A DNA stretch of 64,000 nucleotides from Dermacentor variabilis (lineage: Eukaryota; Arthropoda; Arachnida; Ixodida; Ixodidae): NCBI RefSeq assembly GCF_050947875.1, contig NC_134570.1, forward strand, positions 105,611,622-105,675,621, in the 5' to 3' direction. Under the pieces are notes generated by a model. That model saw only the letters and a program-made list of their open reading frames with translations. It had not been told where the DNA came from and did no database searches. Below are positions 1 to 11,100 of this stretch, in pieces. Each line of letters begins with the position of its first letter. The stretch's first letter is position 1. The position numbers and the translations under genes were made by a program.

Positions 1-415
1 AAAGAATAACTAATGTGAGGGGGTAGTTGGCACCCCATAATATTGCATGTGCTAGAACCTCTTAGTTGAAATCTCTGCGCGCTCAACTGGTATACAAGCC
101 GGGAAGACACAAAAGAGGTAATGCAAAGCAATGCATAGAAAACTAATATGAAATATGGGTGATGCATTATGAATTCAACAGTTATTTTTCTTTAGAGCTA
201 TTTTAAACACTACAACAGTGCGAGGTCATGAACAGCAAAGAGAAAGGAGACAGACAGTAAGATGCAAGAATTCGCTCTAGCAAGTTTCTTTTTTAAATGA
301 GGGCAGGAATCAAAAGGATAAAAGGGTCAATTTACTGTAACAAGCAAATGAAGTCAACGAAGAAGCCAAGTGAAGCACAGAGTGGATTTACAGTTTCTTT
401 ACTGAAGTGTAGAAA

Positions 416-496
<81 letters not shown>

Positions 497-873
497 AGTA
501 CTAGTAATAGTAAAAAGTGGAAGACGATTTGCCACCAATAGGAGCCAAATCCATGCCTGCACAATGCACGCAATGCTCTGCCAATTGCACTACAGTAGCA
601 GCTGTCTCTGCCGTCCACTTATTGTGTGACAAACATACACGTGAGAGTGTTTTGCCAGCGGCATTCATAGCCATGGTGGTGGGTGTGAAACGTGCTGCCA
701 ACTGCAAGTGTAATGTGAGCTTCTGAGCAGAGATCCAGCCAATACACCCTCACACACTATTTCAAGGCTGCTTTGCATGTTGGCTTCATTTGGTTTTTTC
801 CTTCCAAAAGCATTCGCTGCGGCGATTTTTGCCCACTACTGACCACTGCACATGCTCGGCCTGACTCCCTCAC
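1..873. other. Non-coding stretch, HGH1 intron 2 or beyond
   Basis: Apart from the AGT array I see no gene here. On the minus strand this is sequence downstream of the HGH1 exon 2 donor. The next conserved HGH1 segment (the run ending in R-N-C-C in homologues) was not found, so the remaining exons should lie left of the window. Confidence 0.5.
417..496. repeat. (AGT)n microsatellite, about 27 units
   Basis: An uninterrupted AGT/TAG trinucleotide array of about 80 bp. Its six-frame translations (poly-Ser, poly-Leu, poly-Tyr) are repeat artefacts and not genes. It probably lies in a distal HGH1 intron or downstream of that gene. Confidence 0.97.
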
Positions 874-1300
874 CTCCTGACCTCGTCCAGCTGAGAGAGG
901 TTTGAGAACACGAAGCTGAGGTGGTCGTGGTTCTTGTTAATGCTAGAACAAAGCGCCGCCAGGAGGTCGTCACACTTGTTCGTCGAGTTCAGCAGCATCC
1001 AGACCTTTTCGGCACCCTGCCTGCCTCTGGTGAGGTTCGACAGCGTGGCTGCATGCTGCCAAGCCGTGGAGTCCTCGCTCTCGGACAGCAGCAATCGGTC
1101 TACCAAGTGTGCCAAAAGGTCGCCGTAATTGTGCTCTACAAGGTGTTCCGAAATGGCCGGGACAGACGTGAAGTTCGTCAAGCACTTGCACGCTCTGGAG
1201 GCGGTTTCTGTGTTTTCATCCTGCACGAGCAGGGCCACTGCTTTCACCAGGTCAGAGTTTTTGAGCAGGAGAGAACGCCCATCTTCCGAGTCTGGGAGGC
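874..1300 (-). CDS. HGH1: HGH1 coding exon 2
   Basis: The acceptor TTTGCAG is at 1301-1307 and the donor GTGAGG begins at 873. The exon is open throughout, at 142 codons, with Asn-Leu/Asn-Phe heat-repeat signatures (LTNF, LSNL twice) at the same spacing as in vertebrate HGH1. Confidence 0.85.
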
Positions 1301-4197
1301 CTGCAAACATAATTTAGTTGTTCTTGTAGGGGACAGTGAAAGGTAGTCAAATGTGATCCTATCACGTCACTTTCACTTTTCATCTTCACCCCCACCCCTT
1401 TCCCTATTCCTTTCTTCTTTTTTTTTTTTTAATGTGGGGCATGAGACCACTTTAACTAAAGTGTTCAGGCCAAGACAAAAAAAAAAAAAAAAAGAACTGT
1501 AAACATTGTGAGTGCTCGCCGGCCAGTTGCGTGCACACTAAGGACACCAACTGTGAGCACCCAACAGAGCCACATATGCTGCACATAAGAATGCAAAGTG
1601 AATGGCTTGTGGCCTGCGTGTTCCAAGACCACTGCTCAGCCACTCATCTATTGTGGCTTAATAAACACCTACCATCACTTCTAGCCAACATTCGCAAAAC
1701 ATGCAGAAAGTGCATTAGAAAGGCAGAAGTGGTCTATTTTTCATGGAAACTAAGTGTTGCTATCAGGCCAATTGCTGCAATGTGTTGCCAAGAAAACTAT
1801 GGGATGGAGGTCTCAGTTCTGTCATGCTTTATTTGTACCACCACGCTATGGTTACGTGGATAGCATCTACCACCACTTTTCATTACATATTCATTTTCTT
1901 TTCATTTTCACATTTCATCACTGAGGCATTCTCTTAAGATACCATGATTACAATGCGAGATCTAAGTCGCCAAAATGCAGTATTGGAGTTGCTAAACTAC
2001 GCACATTCATTTTTGGCACTGTCATCTGCCTATTCATATCACTTGCACTAGTTGAGGAACCCCAGGTGGCCCGAATTATCGCAGCCTCCCACTATGGCGT
2101 GCCTCATAATCAAATTGTAGTTTTGGCATGTAAAACTCCACAATTTTAACTTGTTTTTATCGCTTGCACTACAGCAAAATATAGTTAAATTTGGTGCACA
2201 ATGACAAATGCCCCTCAAAGGGAAAAAATGTGAAAGTGTGTGCCAGTCAATAGATTTTCATTATTCCTACTCGTCCATTTTCTGTCCCCTTGCATTGCAC
2301 AGGTTCTGCGGTGATGTGACCCTCTTTGCTGTAGGGGAAGAGGAGTGTTCATTCGATACAATCAATATTTGTTTCTGCAAGGTATCAAATCGGCATTCTC
2401 TGGCACATCTTCCTGGCTGCTGTGCCGCCTCTCCTCTCGATCAGTGCTTCCATGGGGGGTTGCTGTGGTGGGGCATGACCAATATACCCTTCCCGTCCAC
2501 CCCTTTTCATATCTGAATTCCACTGGCCTCTCCATCATAAGCCAGCAGGCACCAGCCTTATCAATGAGGCCATCTATTAATTAATTTTTGGTGGCTGAAG
2601 CTGAGAATACCTTTCAAAACTTTTCTTGCTGCAAGTGTTTGTGCTGCAAGCTTTTTCCTTCCTTATACCAGCCAATCTCTGGTGTTCATGCTTGTGGTGT
2701 GAGTTGGTTTAAAAATGGCATATGGTGGAGAACAGGAAGCTCTGCTCAATTCCTGCGAGCTTAAGATGGCCAATTTTGCTGCACAAATCCTGTTCCATGT
2801 GTATACTTTTGTGTCACTGGTTGTAGAAAATTTTATGGGAAACCATGGTATCGGTACCATTTCAGCCAAAAGTAACGTTCTGGCCAGGAACAACACCAGG
2901 GTTTTATTTTCCAATTAGTCCAGCAATTACGTTAACACTGCAAAAGCATTTCGGCTGTCAGCAGACTCCAGGGAGAAGCATTCCGTAGGTGCCCACCTAG
3001 TGGACATGTCCATTTCGTCTGCTACTGAAGTGCTGATTGGCAGGGGGCACCTGCCTCCTTCTCACATGTACCCCAACTTCAGCAGCAGATGAAATGGACA
3101 TGTTTACTAATGTGGACACTTGCAGAATAACACCCCAGCTGGCACAGCTCTCTTTCAGAGGTGAAGCAGGGGCAAGCACTGGCTTCACCTCTTCCAGTTA
3201 GAAGCATCGGGGCTGCCCACTGCCACTCCAGAAGTTGATCTTAAAACTCCTAGGATCACATTCTTGGTTCCCGTTTATACCACACACAGCAGCGCCTTTT
3301 TGTACCTTTGAGCTCTGTAACATAACTTTTGTATTGTTTTTGTAACTTCCTATTGCATGGTGTATCATGATACATCCAGATCAAAATTTCCAAACTACTG
3401 AATGTAAGGTTTCACGAAAGTGGAAAGTAAGAAAACTTGGCATATTTAGCCGCAATTTGGGTTGTGTCTAGCAATAAACCACATAGCGCTTACAACCCGG
3501 AATATATATATATAGCACTGAATGCAGTGAGAAAAATGTTGGGGCATTTACTTGCTCCTTATCAGCCTTCAGATTTCAGCCAGGCATGCAAATTCAGGGT
3601 TTTGTGGAGAGCCCAAAATAGTTTTCTGGGCACATACCTTAGATATGCCTGCAGTATTAGCGATTTACAGAGCGTGAAGTCGATGAAGCCAGAGGAACAA
3701 TAAGATGAACAAGACATTAATTCTGCTTGCGCCAAGATCCTACGCGATCCGGTTTAGATCATATGGTTTAGATATTCAAGCAGTCACTTGTCAAGGACAA
3801 CTAATTTCTCTGTCGCCAATGTTTAGTTGGTTTACAATCCTGCAGACATCTTTCTGTATTTATCTTCCCTCACACGTGCATTAAAACTTTGGTAATGTCA
3901 CTGATTCCCGTTCTCGCAAGCAGCAAGCATTGATATTAATTAGCACAAATTTGATATTCTTATAGCGGCCGTAAAGCACCTACAACAATGAAACTATGTC
4001 ACGTACTTATTTCACCGGAGACACACTTTATTTCCAGCAAACGTAGAGCTGCAAAATACGTCAGCAAGAATACCATTGGTAGGTTCTCTATGAACAGAGA
4101 ATATACACAAACCTGCTATGTATGCAAGGGCTTGATTCTTCGCCTTGGTCGGCGCGCTTTTGGCCAAAAAATTAACCAATTCGTTTACTGGTGTCAT
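874..4197 (-). CDS. HGH1: HGH1 homologue, 5' part of gene (exons 4113-4197 and 874-1300)
   Basis: This encodes the N-terminal ~170 residues of an HGH1-family (FAM203/BRP16) protein, an armadillo-like helical-repeat protein reported in the literature to act in cytosolic chaperone-linked folding of eEF2. Exon 1 (85 nt, ATG at 4197) encodes the opening helix pair ending ALAYIAG. Exon 2 (427 nt) continues LPDSEDGR and contains the family-type repeats CLTNFTSV, ATLSNLTRG and VFSNLSQ. Intron 1 (4112 down to 1301) starts GTTTGT and ends TTTGCAG, and the phase-1 junction restores a Gly codon. Exon 2 ends at a GTGAGG donor (873), leaving two bases of a codon. The C-terminal half, including the DUF383/DUF384 regions, is outside the window. 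An upstream in-frame ATG at 4407 exists, but the short start fits the family better. The gene is divergent to TANGO2. Confidence 0.85.
2054..2144 (+). mobile_element. Truncated tick SINE (tail part)
   Basis: The motifs GAACCCCAGGTGGCCC, CACTATGGCGTGCCTCATAATC and a GTAAAACTCCACAATTTTA-like end match, in the same order, the tail half of the fuller SINE at 23274-23525. The tRNA-like head is missing. Confidence 0.7.
3003..3105. repeat. Small foldback element
   Basis: The left arm contains GGACATGTCCATTTCGTCTG and the right arm carries its near-exact complement (CAGATGAAATGGACATGT). The arms are about 30 bp and the loop about 40 bp. It resembles a short MITE or hairpin element. Confidence 0.7.
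4113..4197 (-). CDS. HGH1: HGH1 coding exon 1
   Basis: It starts MTPVNELVNFL and runs 28 codons plus one base to donor GTTTGT. The ATG has A at -3. The reading matches the first helical repeat of HGH1 homologues, which in the human protein also ends in a Gly before the next repeat. Confidence 0.8.
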
Positions 4198-5047
4198 GCT
4201 AATCGCAGATCGATCGCATTCGCGAAAATCGAGACGCAGGGCAATGAACACGAGCAAATGCGAACACGTGCTGGGTACAAGGCCGCCCTCACGCCGACAG
4301 CTCACGTCTCCATGTGGAAAGCAAAAGCACCTGACTGACTTCCGGTTGATCACTTCCGCCAAAGAAACCACAGGGCAAATAATTACTACACGACTACACC
4401 TGCACATCGATTCAACACACCTTTGGCTTGCTTACAGGTGTTAAAATGACAATAAATAACATAATTAAAACATTAGGTTGACATTATAGTTTATGAGGCA
4501 AATAAAAGTAAAATGAGTAGTTTCACAGAACTACAGCTTGGCGTTAGTTACAATCTTGATTCCACCCAGCAATGCGAGCGTCGTTCCTGTAGTCTCTCTC
4601 CCGTGACTCCTGTCAGTCGCAGCTGTTCTAAAAAGCTTGCCGGTTTGCTGCGGAAGCGTCCGATGCGTTTCTGGGACGGTAACAATACTTTGGCGCGACC
4701 TTCGTCGCGCATAACGGTAGTCGCACACTGTATCGCCGATTGCATCGCGTGATAAATGCGGAATTTGCGCTGGTCCTCACGGCCTTTTCATTCTTCCTCG
4801 CTGCAGTCTTCTCTCGACTACCACGTAAGCGGCGGGATGACGTTTGTCGCAATGACAACAAACGCATATTGGCATGTGATCTCGTGCGTTGTGTGACCCT
4901 GTCTTTCGACGTTGAAAACGGAGCGGTTTTGCCGCTGTTTGCAGATCTCGTGACACTTTGCGGCAGCTAGCGATCGCGAAGTCATGGCTGCATGACTGGT
5001 GCTGTGCCGCTGTCTGCAATTTATCATCCCCCTAACGGCGTTTCAGG
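4198..5047. promoter_or_regulatory. Shared intergenic region and probable bidirectional promoter (HGH1/TANGO2)
   Basis: The two start codons are divergent and 850 bp apart, so the promoters must lie here unless far-upstream exons exist. The part from about 4560 to 4990 is CpG-rich by eye compared with its surroundings. I see no convincing TATA box. A possible 5'UTR intron of TANGO2 runs from a GTAAGC donor at 4825 to a TTTCAG acceptor ending at 5046, just one base before the ATG. That would put the core promoter upstream of 4824. Confidence 0.5.
4825..5046 (+). other. Possible TANGO2 5'UTR intron
   Basis: The donor GTAAGC follows CCAC at 4821-4824, and a TTTCAG acceptor lies one base before the start codon. 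Human TANGO2 also has a non-coding first exon. This is inferred from splice motifs only. Confidence 0.4.
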
Positions 5048-5189
5048 ATGTGCCTGCTGTTCGTCTACACTAATCCCGACCCGGACGATGACGAATTCAG
5101 CTTGGTGCTGGTTAACGTCAGGGACGAGTTCTTCCATCGCCCCACGAAGCCAGCGTCTTTCTGGGAGGACGATCCTAATATTGTCGGAG
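5048..5189 (+). CDS. TANGO2: TANGO2 coding exon 1
   Basis: Start Met followed by Cys2, which is conserved as the N-terminal nucleophile-like residue in NRDE proteins. NVRDEFF lies at residues 23-29 and FWEDD near 43. It ends in phase 1 before donor GTACAT. Confidence 0.92.
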
Positions 5190-8100
5190 GTACATTAATT
5201 GTGAACCGTATGTTGCATTCCGCCAACATTGCTACATTCGGCGTTTTCACTGCCAGTTAGCCGCTTAAGTGCGACCTATTTAGTCTAATCTACGAGCTAT
5301 ATGCGGGATGCAAATGTAAAAGTTTACGCGATACAGGTTTCGTAAAAAAAGTCGAATATCAGCCCAGCTTTAGCTTGCAGCCATTATAACAGTACTTAAC
5401 TATTTTAGTTTCGTACATCCGTACAAGTACCACATTTTAAATACAAGCTGCATGCTCAGGCTCCGAAAATATTCTGCTTTTCTTTCGGGTCTAGCATCCC
5501 GTAAACTTCTGACCCTGCCTGTATACATGTGCAATTATTTTGCCGTAGACCTTATCTAAAAGGCAACTGCTCGCGACTGCGTTGACGCAGGACAAGCTGA
5601 ATCACCGGCTATCGTTAATTTAGTGCAAGCACTGTTGTCCAGTAGCTTTCCGAAGAGGCAGCCATTTCTGCCATCGCAATCGCGCTTATTGGCTAGAATT
5701 CATCCTTCACGTCATGGCTCTTATAGGAGATAAATGTAAGCTACTGTAACTTCCAAACGGAAAAACTCGTGCAGTTGGGGTAGAACTAAAATGGAAAAGA
5801 TGAGCCTCAGCTCAAGGACCAAGTTTTAAACGAGGTGTTTTCATTGTCAGGGAAACTGCAGGGTGCATCAGCGTGTCAAAGACATGATGTGTATTTGTCA
5901 ATCCCAGTGCGGAGCCTACGCTTCTAGAAGAGCTTGTGGAAAATGCATTTACCTTCCTCTATGGACACCATACTGGCCTCTTTCTCCAATGTTCTCTACC
6001 TCTTTCCAGGTCACCGTATATTGTAGTTTTCTTCACTCTACTATGCGGTCTAGGAAATGGTTCATTTCTCTTGGACTAATACAAACATTTTCGTTGCACT
6101 GCTTTTCTAAGAGCCATATGTAAAGCATGGAGTAGCGTTTTCCTAAACAGTCGTGGTCATCTTTCAGGCCAGGATCAGGAGAAGGGCCGTGAAGGAGGCA
6201 CATGGATGGCTGTGTCCAAGAGTGGCCGCATCGCTGCGCTGCTCAACATCCTCCAGCCAGCCCATTGCATGGATCCAACAAAGCGCGGCCGAGGTGAGCC
6301 TCCGTCTGGGCCACATCCATTGACTGCCACCCGAGTGCTTACCAGTGAAATCAAGAAAAGCCCATTCATTGGGTGCTGAGGCTTACAGTTCTGGCTTTCA
6401 CAAGGGGATATCAGTTGAGGTGCAGGCCAAAGCAGTGACTGCTAGGGCACTGCAAGTGGTGAACTGGCATGAGTGCCATAATGGAATGTGAGAACAGCAA
6501 GGTGATTCTTTTCACATTGTGCATTCTGTTTGTGCAATGTAGAGAGTGGAAAGTGGCTTAGGAAAGGGGCAACAGCATAGCAAGTGAGCTGCGTGGCTGC
6601 AAGTTAGCTGCCTGAAACACATAGTAGTCAAATGTTGGTGACCAGTATGCTGCTGTCTTTATAAACGGGCTAAGAAAGAACTGCCTACATATTACGTGGA
6701 GCTTTTATCAGAGATCATTAGGGAGCATTCTGGCACCGTGCCTGTTTTGCCGTGTTTACTGTCACAGACAAAGAAATGGGAACTTGTTAACAGGAATGGT
6801 TTATTTCGTATTTTGCCTTTCGCACTTTTTGAGATTTCGGCGTTATTTTGGTTTGTTTGCGTGGTTTGAGGCCTGCACTATCCTTGACGACAGGATATGT
6901 AGTGCTGGCAAATTGCACTTTTCAAGTTGTTTTTCCTAAGAGGTACTTTGCTCCGTTATTTCCTGTTAGTGCTTCGTTTACCTATGGTAGTAGTTGTAAC
7001 TAAATCAATGACCATAAATGATGATTCAGCTTCTTTCCAGATTTTTGATGCAATAAATGTCAATTGCTCACTGTTCATATATTATGAAAGAGAGAGAATA
7101 AACATCTTTATGATGTGAACGTAGCTTTAGAGAGGCGTCCTCATTCCAGAATGCCTTGAGCTTGGGCCAGTATGTTACGAAACCTTGGTAAATGAACAAC
7201 TAATTATTCAAGCACTGTGGGTTCTCGAGTAAATTGCTTCTTTCTGAAGTGTGCATGTGAAAACTGAAAATAGTGAACTTATAGCCCTCAGAGAGTAAGT
7301 GTAACTAGTCATTGCTATTATAACAAATTTTTATGAGAAATTAGCATCAAGTTGACGTAAGAAGTGAGGTTATATCCTTTGGAGGCTACTGCCAGAAACT
7401 CTCATACTATACTGGGTGTCCATAAAGTCTTTGTTCCCCCGATAAAAACACTGCAGGAAGCAAAGATGCATATCGAACTAGGAAAGATGCACTGCTTTAA
7501 ACCATAAGGGTTAAAGTAGTTGCAATGTCACTGGAAGTGCCTAGAGCGCACGACAACTGTCTTTCAGTATTTGTTGACATATCAAGTTGTCTTTTTGAAG
7601 AAGCCTTATTGACATATATGTTGCCGACATTGTATTGTTTCATGCAGTCTGTTCAGCGTGAAATGCAAATTGCACTGTGAAATATGCCACAATTTTTCAT
7701 TTGTCAATTATGGTTTCCTTTTTAATTTTGGGCACATCATATCACAGGTGGCATTGAATTCTTAGCTGCTGTATTGCAGTCTGACATGACAAATTGTTCT
7801 CCTCTGATGAGCTGGAAACTGTTCTTAACTTGCTCACAACCATCTTCGCCATATTGAAATGTGCATGTTGTTGAGGTGCTCAAGTCATAAACACAGCATA
7901 TTACTTCTGCCGTTGTCTGCGTGGCAGTTGTTTGTGTGCCTATGGTGAAATCGTCACGCTTGTTGCTGACAAGCACTGGGTACTTTGCAGACAAATAATC
8001 TTGCACTGATAGTATTTGTTGAAAAGTGTAGTCCGCACTTTCTGGTGAGTCTAGTGCTATACATAATTTATTGAAACATATTTTGCGATGTCTTGCATGC

Positions 8101-11100
8101 TCTTCTAATTGGTTTCGCAGTGGCCCTCTTACCATTCTGTTTTACGACCTGAAAGCCTTAGAGACTGCATGTGAGGCAGGAATCTGACCTCTGTGCGCTG
8201 TTACTGGGGCTTGCTTGTATGGTTTTTTCACTTCCGTGTACTTTACTGATTCAGTGCTGAGCACTTTGGAGCCAACTCAAGTGTCAGCAAACATTGTTCA
8301 CGCGCTGAAGGAGAATTCTCTTGGCAGCTCTGATAAGAAGGAGATAAGGATAGGGCTATACAATGAGCGTTGTTCAGTGCCGCTGCTATTTGCAATGCTG
8401 AAATCTCTCGTGAAAAGTGGAACTGGCCAAAAATATAAGGCTGGCAGGCACAATAATGCAAAGTCAAGAACTACAACTTCTAATTTGCCCCATGTGTAAT
8501 CACAGCTTTACTGGCCTTCACAAAGAAAGACCATACTTTCCAAAAAGCTTTTCTATAATTCTAGAACTAAGTAGGCCTAATGATATGCACAGGCAATGCA
8601 CCACATTATGTTTTACCTTCTTGGCAATTCTCACAAATGACAATGATGATTGTTTCTGGTATCTAACTGTTGTTGCAAACCATCTTTAAGACCCATTATT
8701 GTGAATCAGCTGCCTTGCTCTTGCAGAATTATTGTTCCACTAAGTAATGCCTTATGTGGTAGCATTTACTGGCAAGGCAGAAGAGTTTGGGATGGTCACT
8801 TCAACGCTGAGGTTAAATGTTGTGCCACCTGTGGCCAACTTGCAGGACTACTCTTCGCAGCAATGCCACTAGTTGCACAGGGTTGTGAGACGATATCATT
8901 TACAATGATGGTGGAGGTGGCAGGTTAGAGTGATTTCACCAGTCAGCCACAGGTGGCCACGACAGAACATTAAGTTCAGACGTGAGCCATACTAACCAGC
9001 CTAGAGTGACAGCATTTGGACTGCAGCACAGCAACACTCAGCGTTATGCATAGAACAGAGACGTGAAAGGGAGTTCTCCATCTTTGCACCCACTGTTCAT
9101 TGCATTTTTGCTTTGCAGTTCAGTGCGACATAAGCAGTGGAACAGAAAAGGACAAGCATAACATTAAAAGGCAGAAAGATAACTGCATGGGTCAAACACA
9201 GTTGCATGTCTTTGAAGTTGAGACTAAGAAGAAATAGTAGAGTAGGTCAGATGATATAACGCATAGAGCAAATGGTTGTCTCGGTAACAGAATGGGTGCT
9301 GAGAAATTGGGGATGCTGTGCTGGGCAACAGAGGATTAGCTTGAGTGGCGACATTAGCAAGTTTGCAGGCATAGATTTTATTCAGCTGATGCAGGGCAGG
9401 GGTTATTGGAAATCTCAGTGAGTGGCCTTTGTCTTGCATTTGGACTGTCCTGCGATAAGCTGCTAAGTGTAATGTTGATGGTGGTCAGCCATTACTGGAC
9501 TGGGCCAGTTTTAAAGAGTGCTTATGAGAGTAGACTTAACACATTGACATGCTTTTAGGAGAGGCACAACTTACTACACCCTGCTTGAAGTAAATTTGCT
9601 GTAGAGCTACTTGGTATGTGGCATCTGAAATAAAAGCTACGCAAACTGCATCATTTGATTATGCTATTTTTGTTTTAATATTCAAGTTCTTTAACCATTT
9701 TTCAGTTGTGCTTTGTCCCTTCCCAATGTGCAAAAATAATGGTTCTGGAGTATTGGAAGTGCCTGACACATACACACGCAGTTTTCTTTTCTTTGTTGCA
9801 GCTCCTTTTGGCATATTTTTAATCTATGGATAATTGCACTTTTCAGTGTCTTTGTGTGACAGCAACACTTTCATGAAAAAATTCATGTGCACTTTCTGTG
9901 GCATGAAGTGCAGAAAGGATGGGAAAAGTTATCTGGAGGCTTTATACATAAAGAATTCGCAAGTTTCCGAAGATGATATTTTTTTCTTCCTTATCTTTTC
10001 TTTCTTTGCTGATGAGGAATAGTATATTCCACCTTCATATGGCTAGAAAACATTGTCAAATGAGAGAACTGAAGAAGAAAATGACTAGGAACTGCGGTGA
10101 TCCACCCACAAGGTGGTGCTGGCCATTTACTCCAGACTGTTACAAGAGTCTCAGAAATAAACAAAATTTTTGTAAATAAATTGCGTACTATGCATTTGTT
10201 CACACAGGTGTGCTTTCTATGCTGTCCAAAATGTGCAAAAAAGTTTGGAGGATGCTTAAGCTTCACCTTCGAGAGTGGAACGCAATAGCATTCAAAGATC
10301 CCTGACTGCTTCTCATGCTCCCTGGCAACTGCAGCTTATGTAACTGTAATGTTTACTGGAAAACACTGGTGGTGAATGCTATGCATGAAGGCGAGCATTC
10401 TGGTAGAAACGCGGCCTCTTGCATGGGCCATGATGCGATGGAGACTAACCCCATCTGGAGATGTTGCAAGGAACCGAGCGTGCCGCTTCGTGGCCTCCGA
10501 GATTTGCGTGCCCAAATCTCGGACGCCGTGGCCGGTCTATGAATGGTAAAAACGCTGGAAATAGGGTTTGTCTTTGAGTTTCCACATAGAATTATGTTTT
10601 CTCGTACATTCAAATTACAAACTGATGCTATCGTGTCTGTAGGTTGTGCGCAAGTTGTACTTTACGATTTTTCTGATGTATTTTACTTTGAGAAATTCAA
10701 TTAGTTCAGTGAATACTTTGTGCTAGACAGAGGGTCCGAGTAGGTGGGTATGCATGGCTGAGTTGGCATAGTTCGGAATACTTTTGCGGAAAAGACAGTT
10801 GACGCTAGACGTGGGATGCCGACGGCAGATTTTCTGCGACACGAGGCCTTTAACGCTCTCGTGTTAATAGTTCCTGACCGGAAGGACTGCAATGTGCGTA
10901 AAGGCTCATGACCAGAGAGTGTTAAAGGAGTGCTCACTAAGTACCCCTTGTCTGATGGTGTGATATGACCCATCATAATTTTCTAACCATTTATCACGTT
11001 TTCTTTTTCTCTTGTCCACTTGATGCAGGCTGCAGTGTTTGACTGCATTTTTGTTGTTTCTTGATGTTTAGTTTTGTTCTTTGTTAATATTTCTGAAATT

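Larger units (their letters stand above)
1301..4112 (-). other. HGH1 intron 1 with repeat relics
   Basis: A 2.8-kb intron. It contains poly-T/poly-A runs near 1416 and 1478, a SINE fragment (2054-2144) and a small foldback (about 3003-3105). I recognise no nested gene. Confidence 0.7.

Noticed and set aside
332..629. Frames with poly-Ser, poly-Leu and poly-Tyr runs
   Set aside because: They are translations of the AGT microsatellite in different frames, with no domain on either side.
921..1346. Plus-strand ORF of 141 codons over the HGH1 exon
   Set aside because: It is the complement of a conserved exon with correct splice sites on the minus strand and has no similarity of its own.
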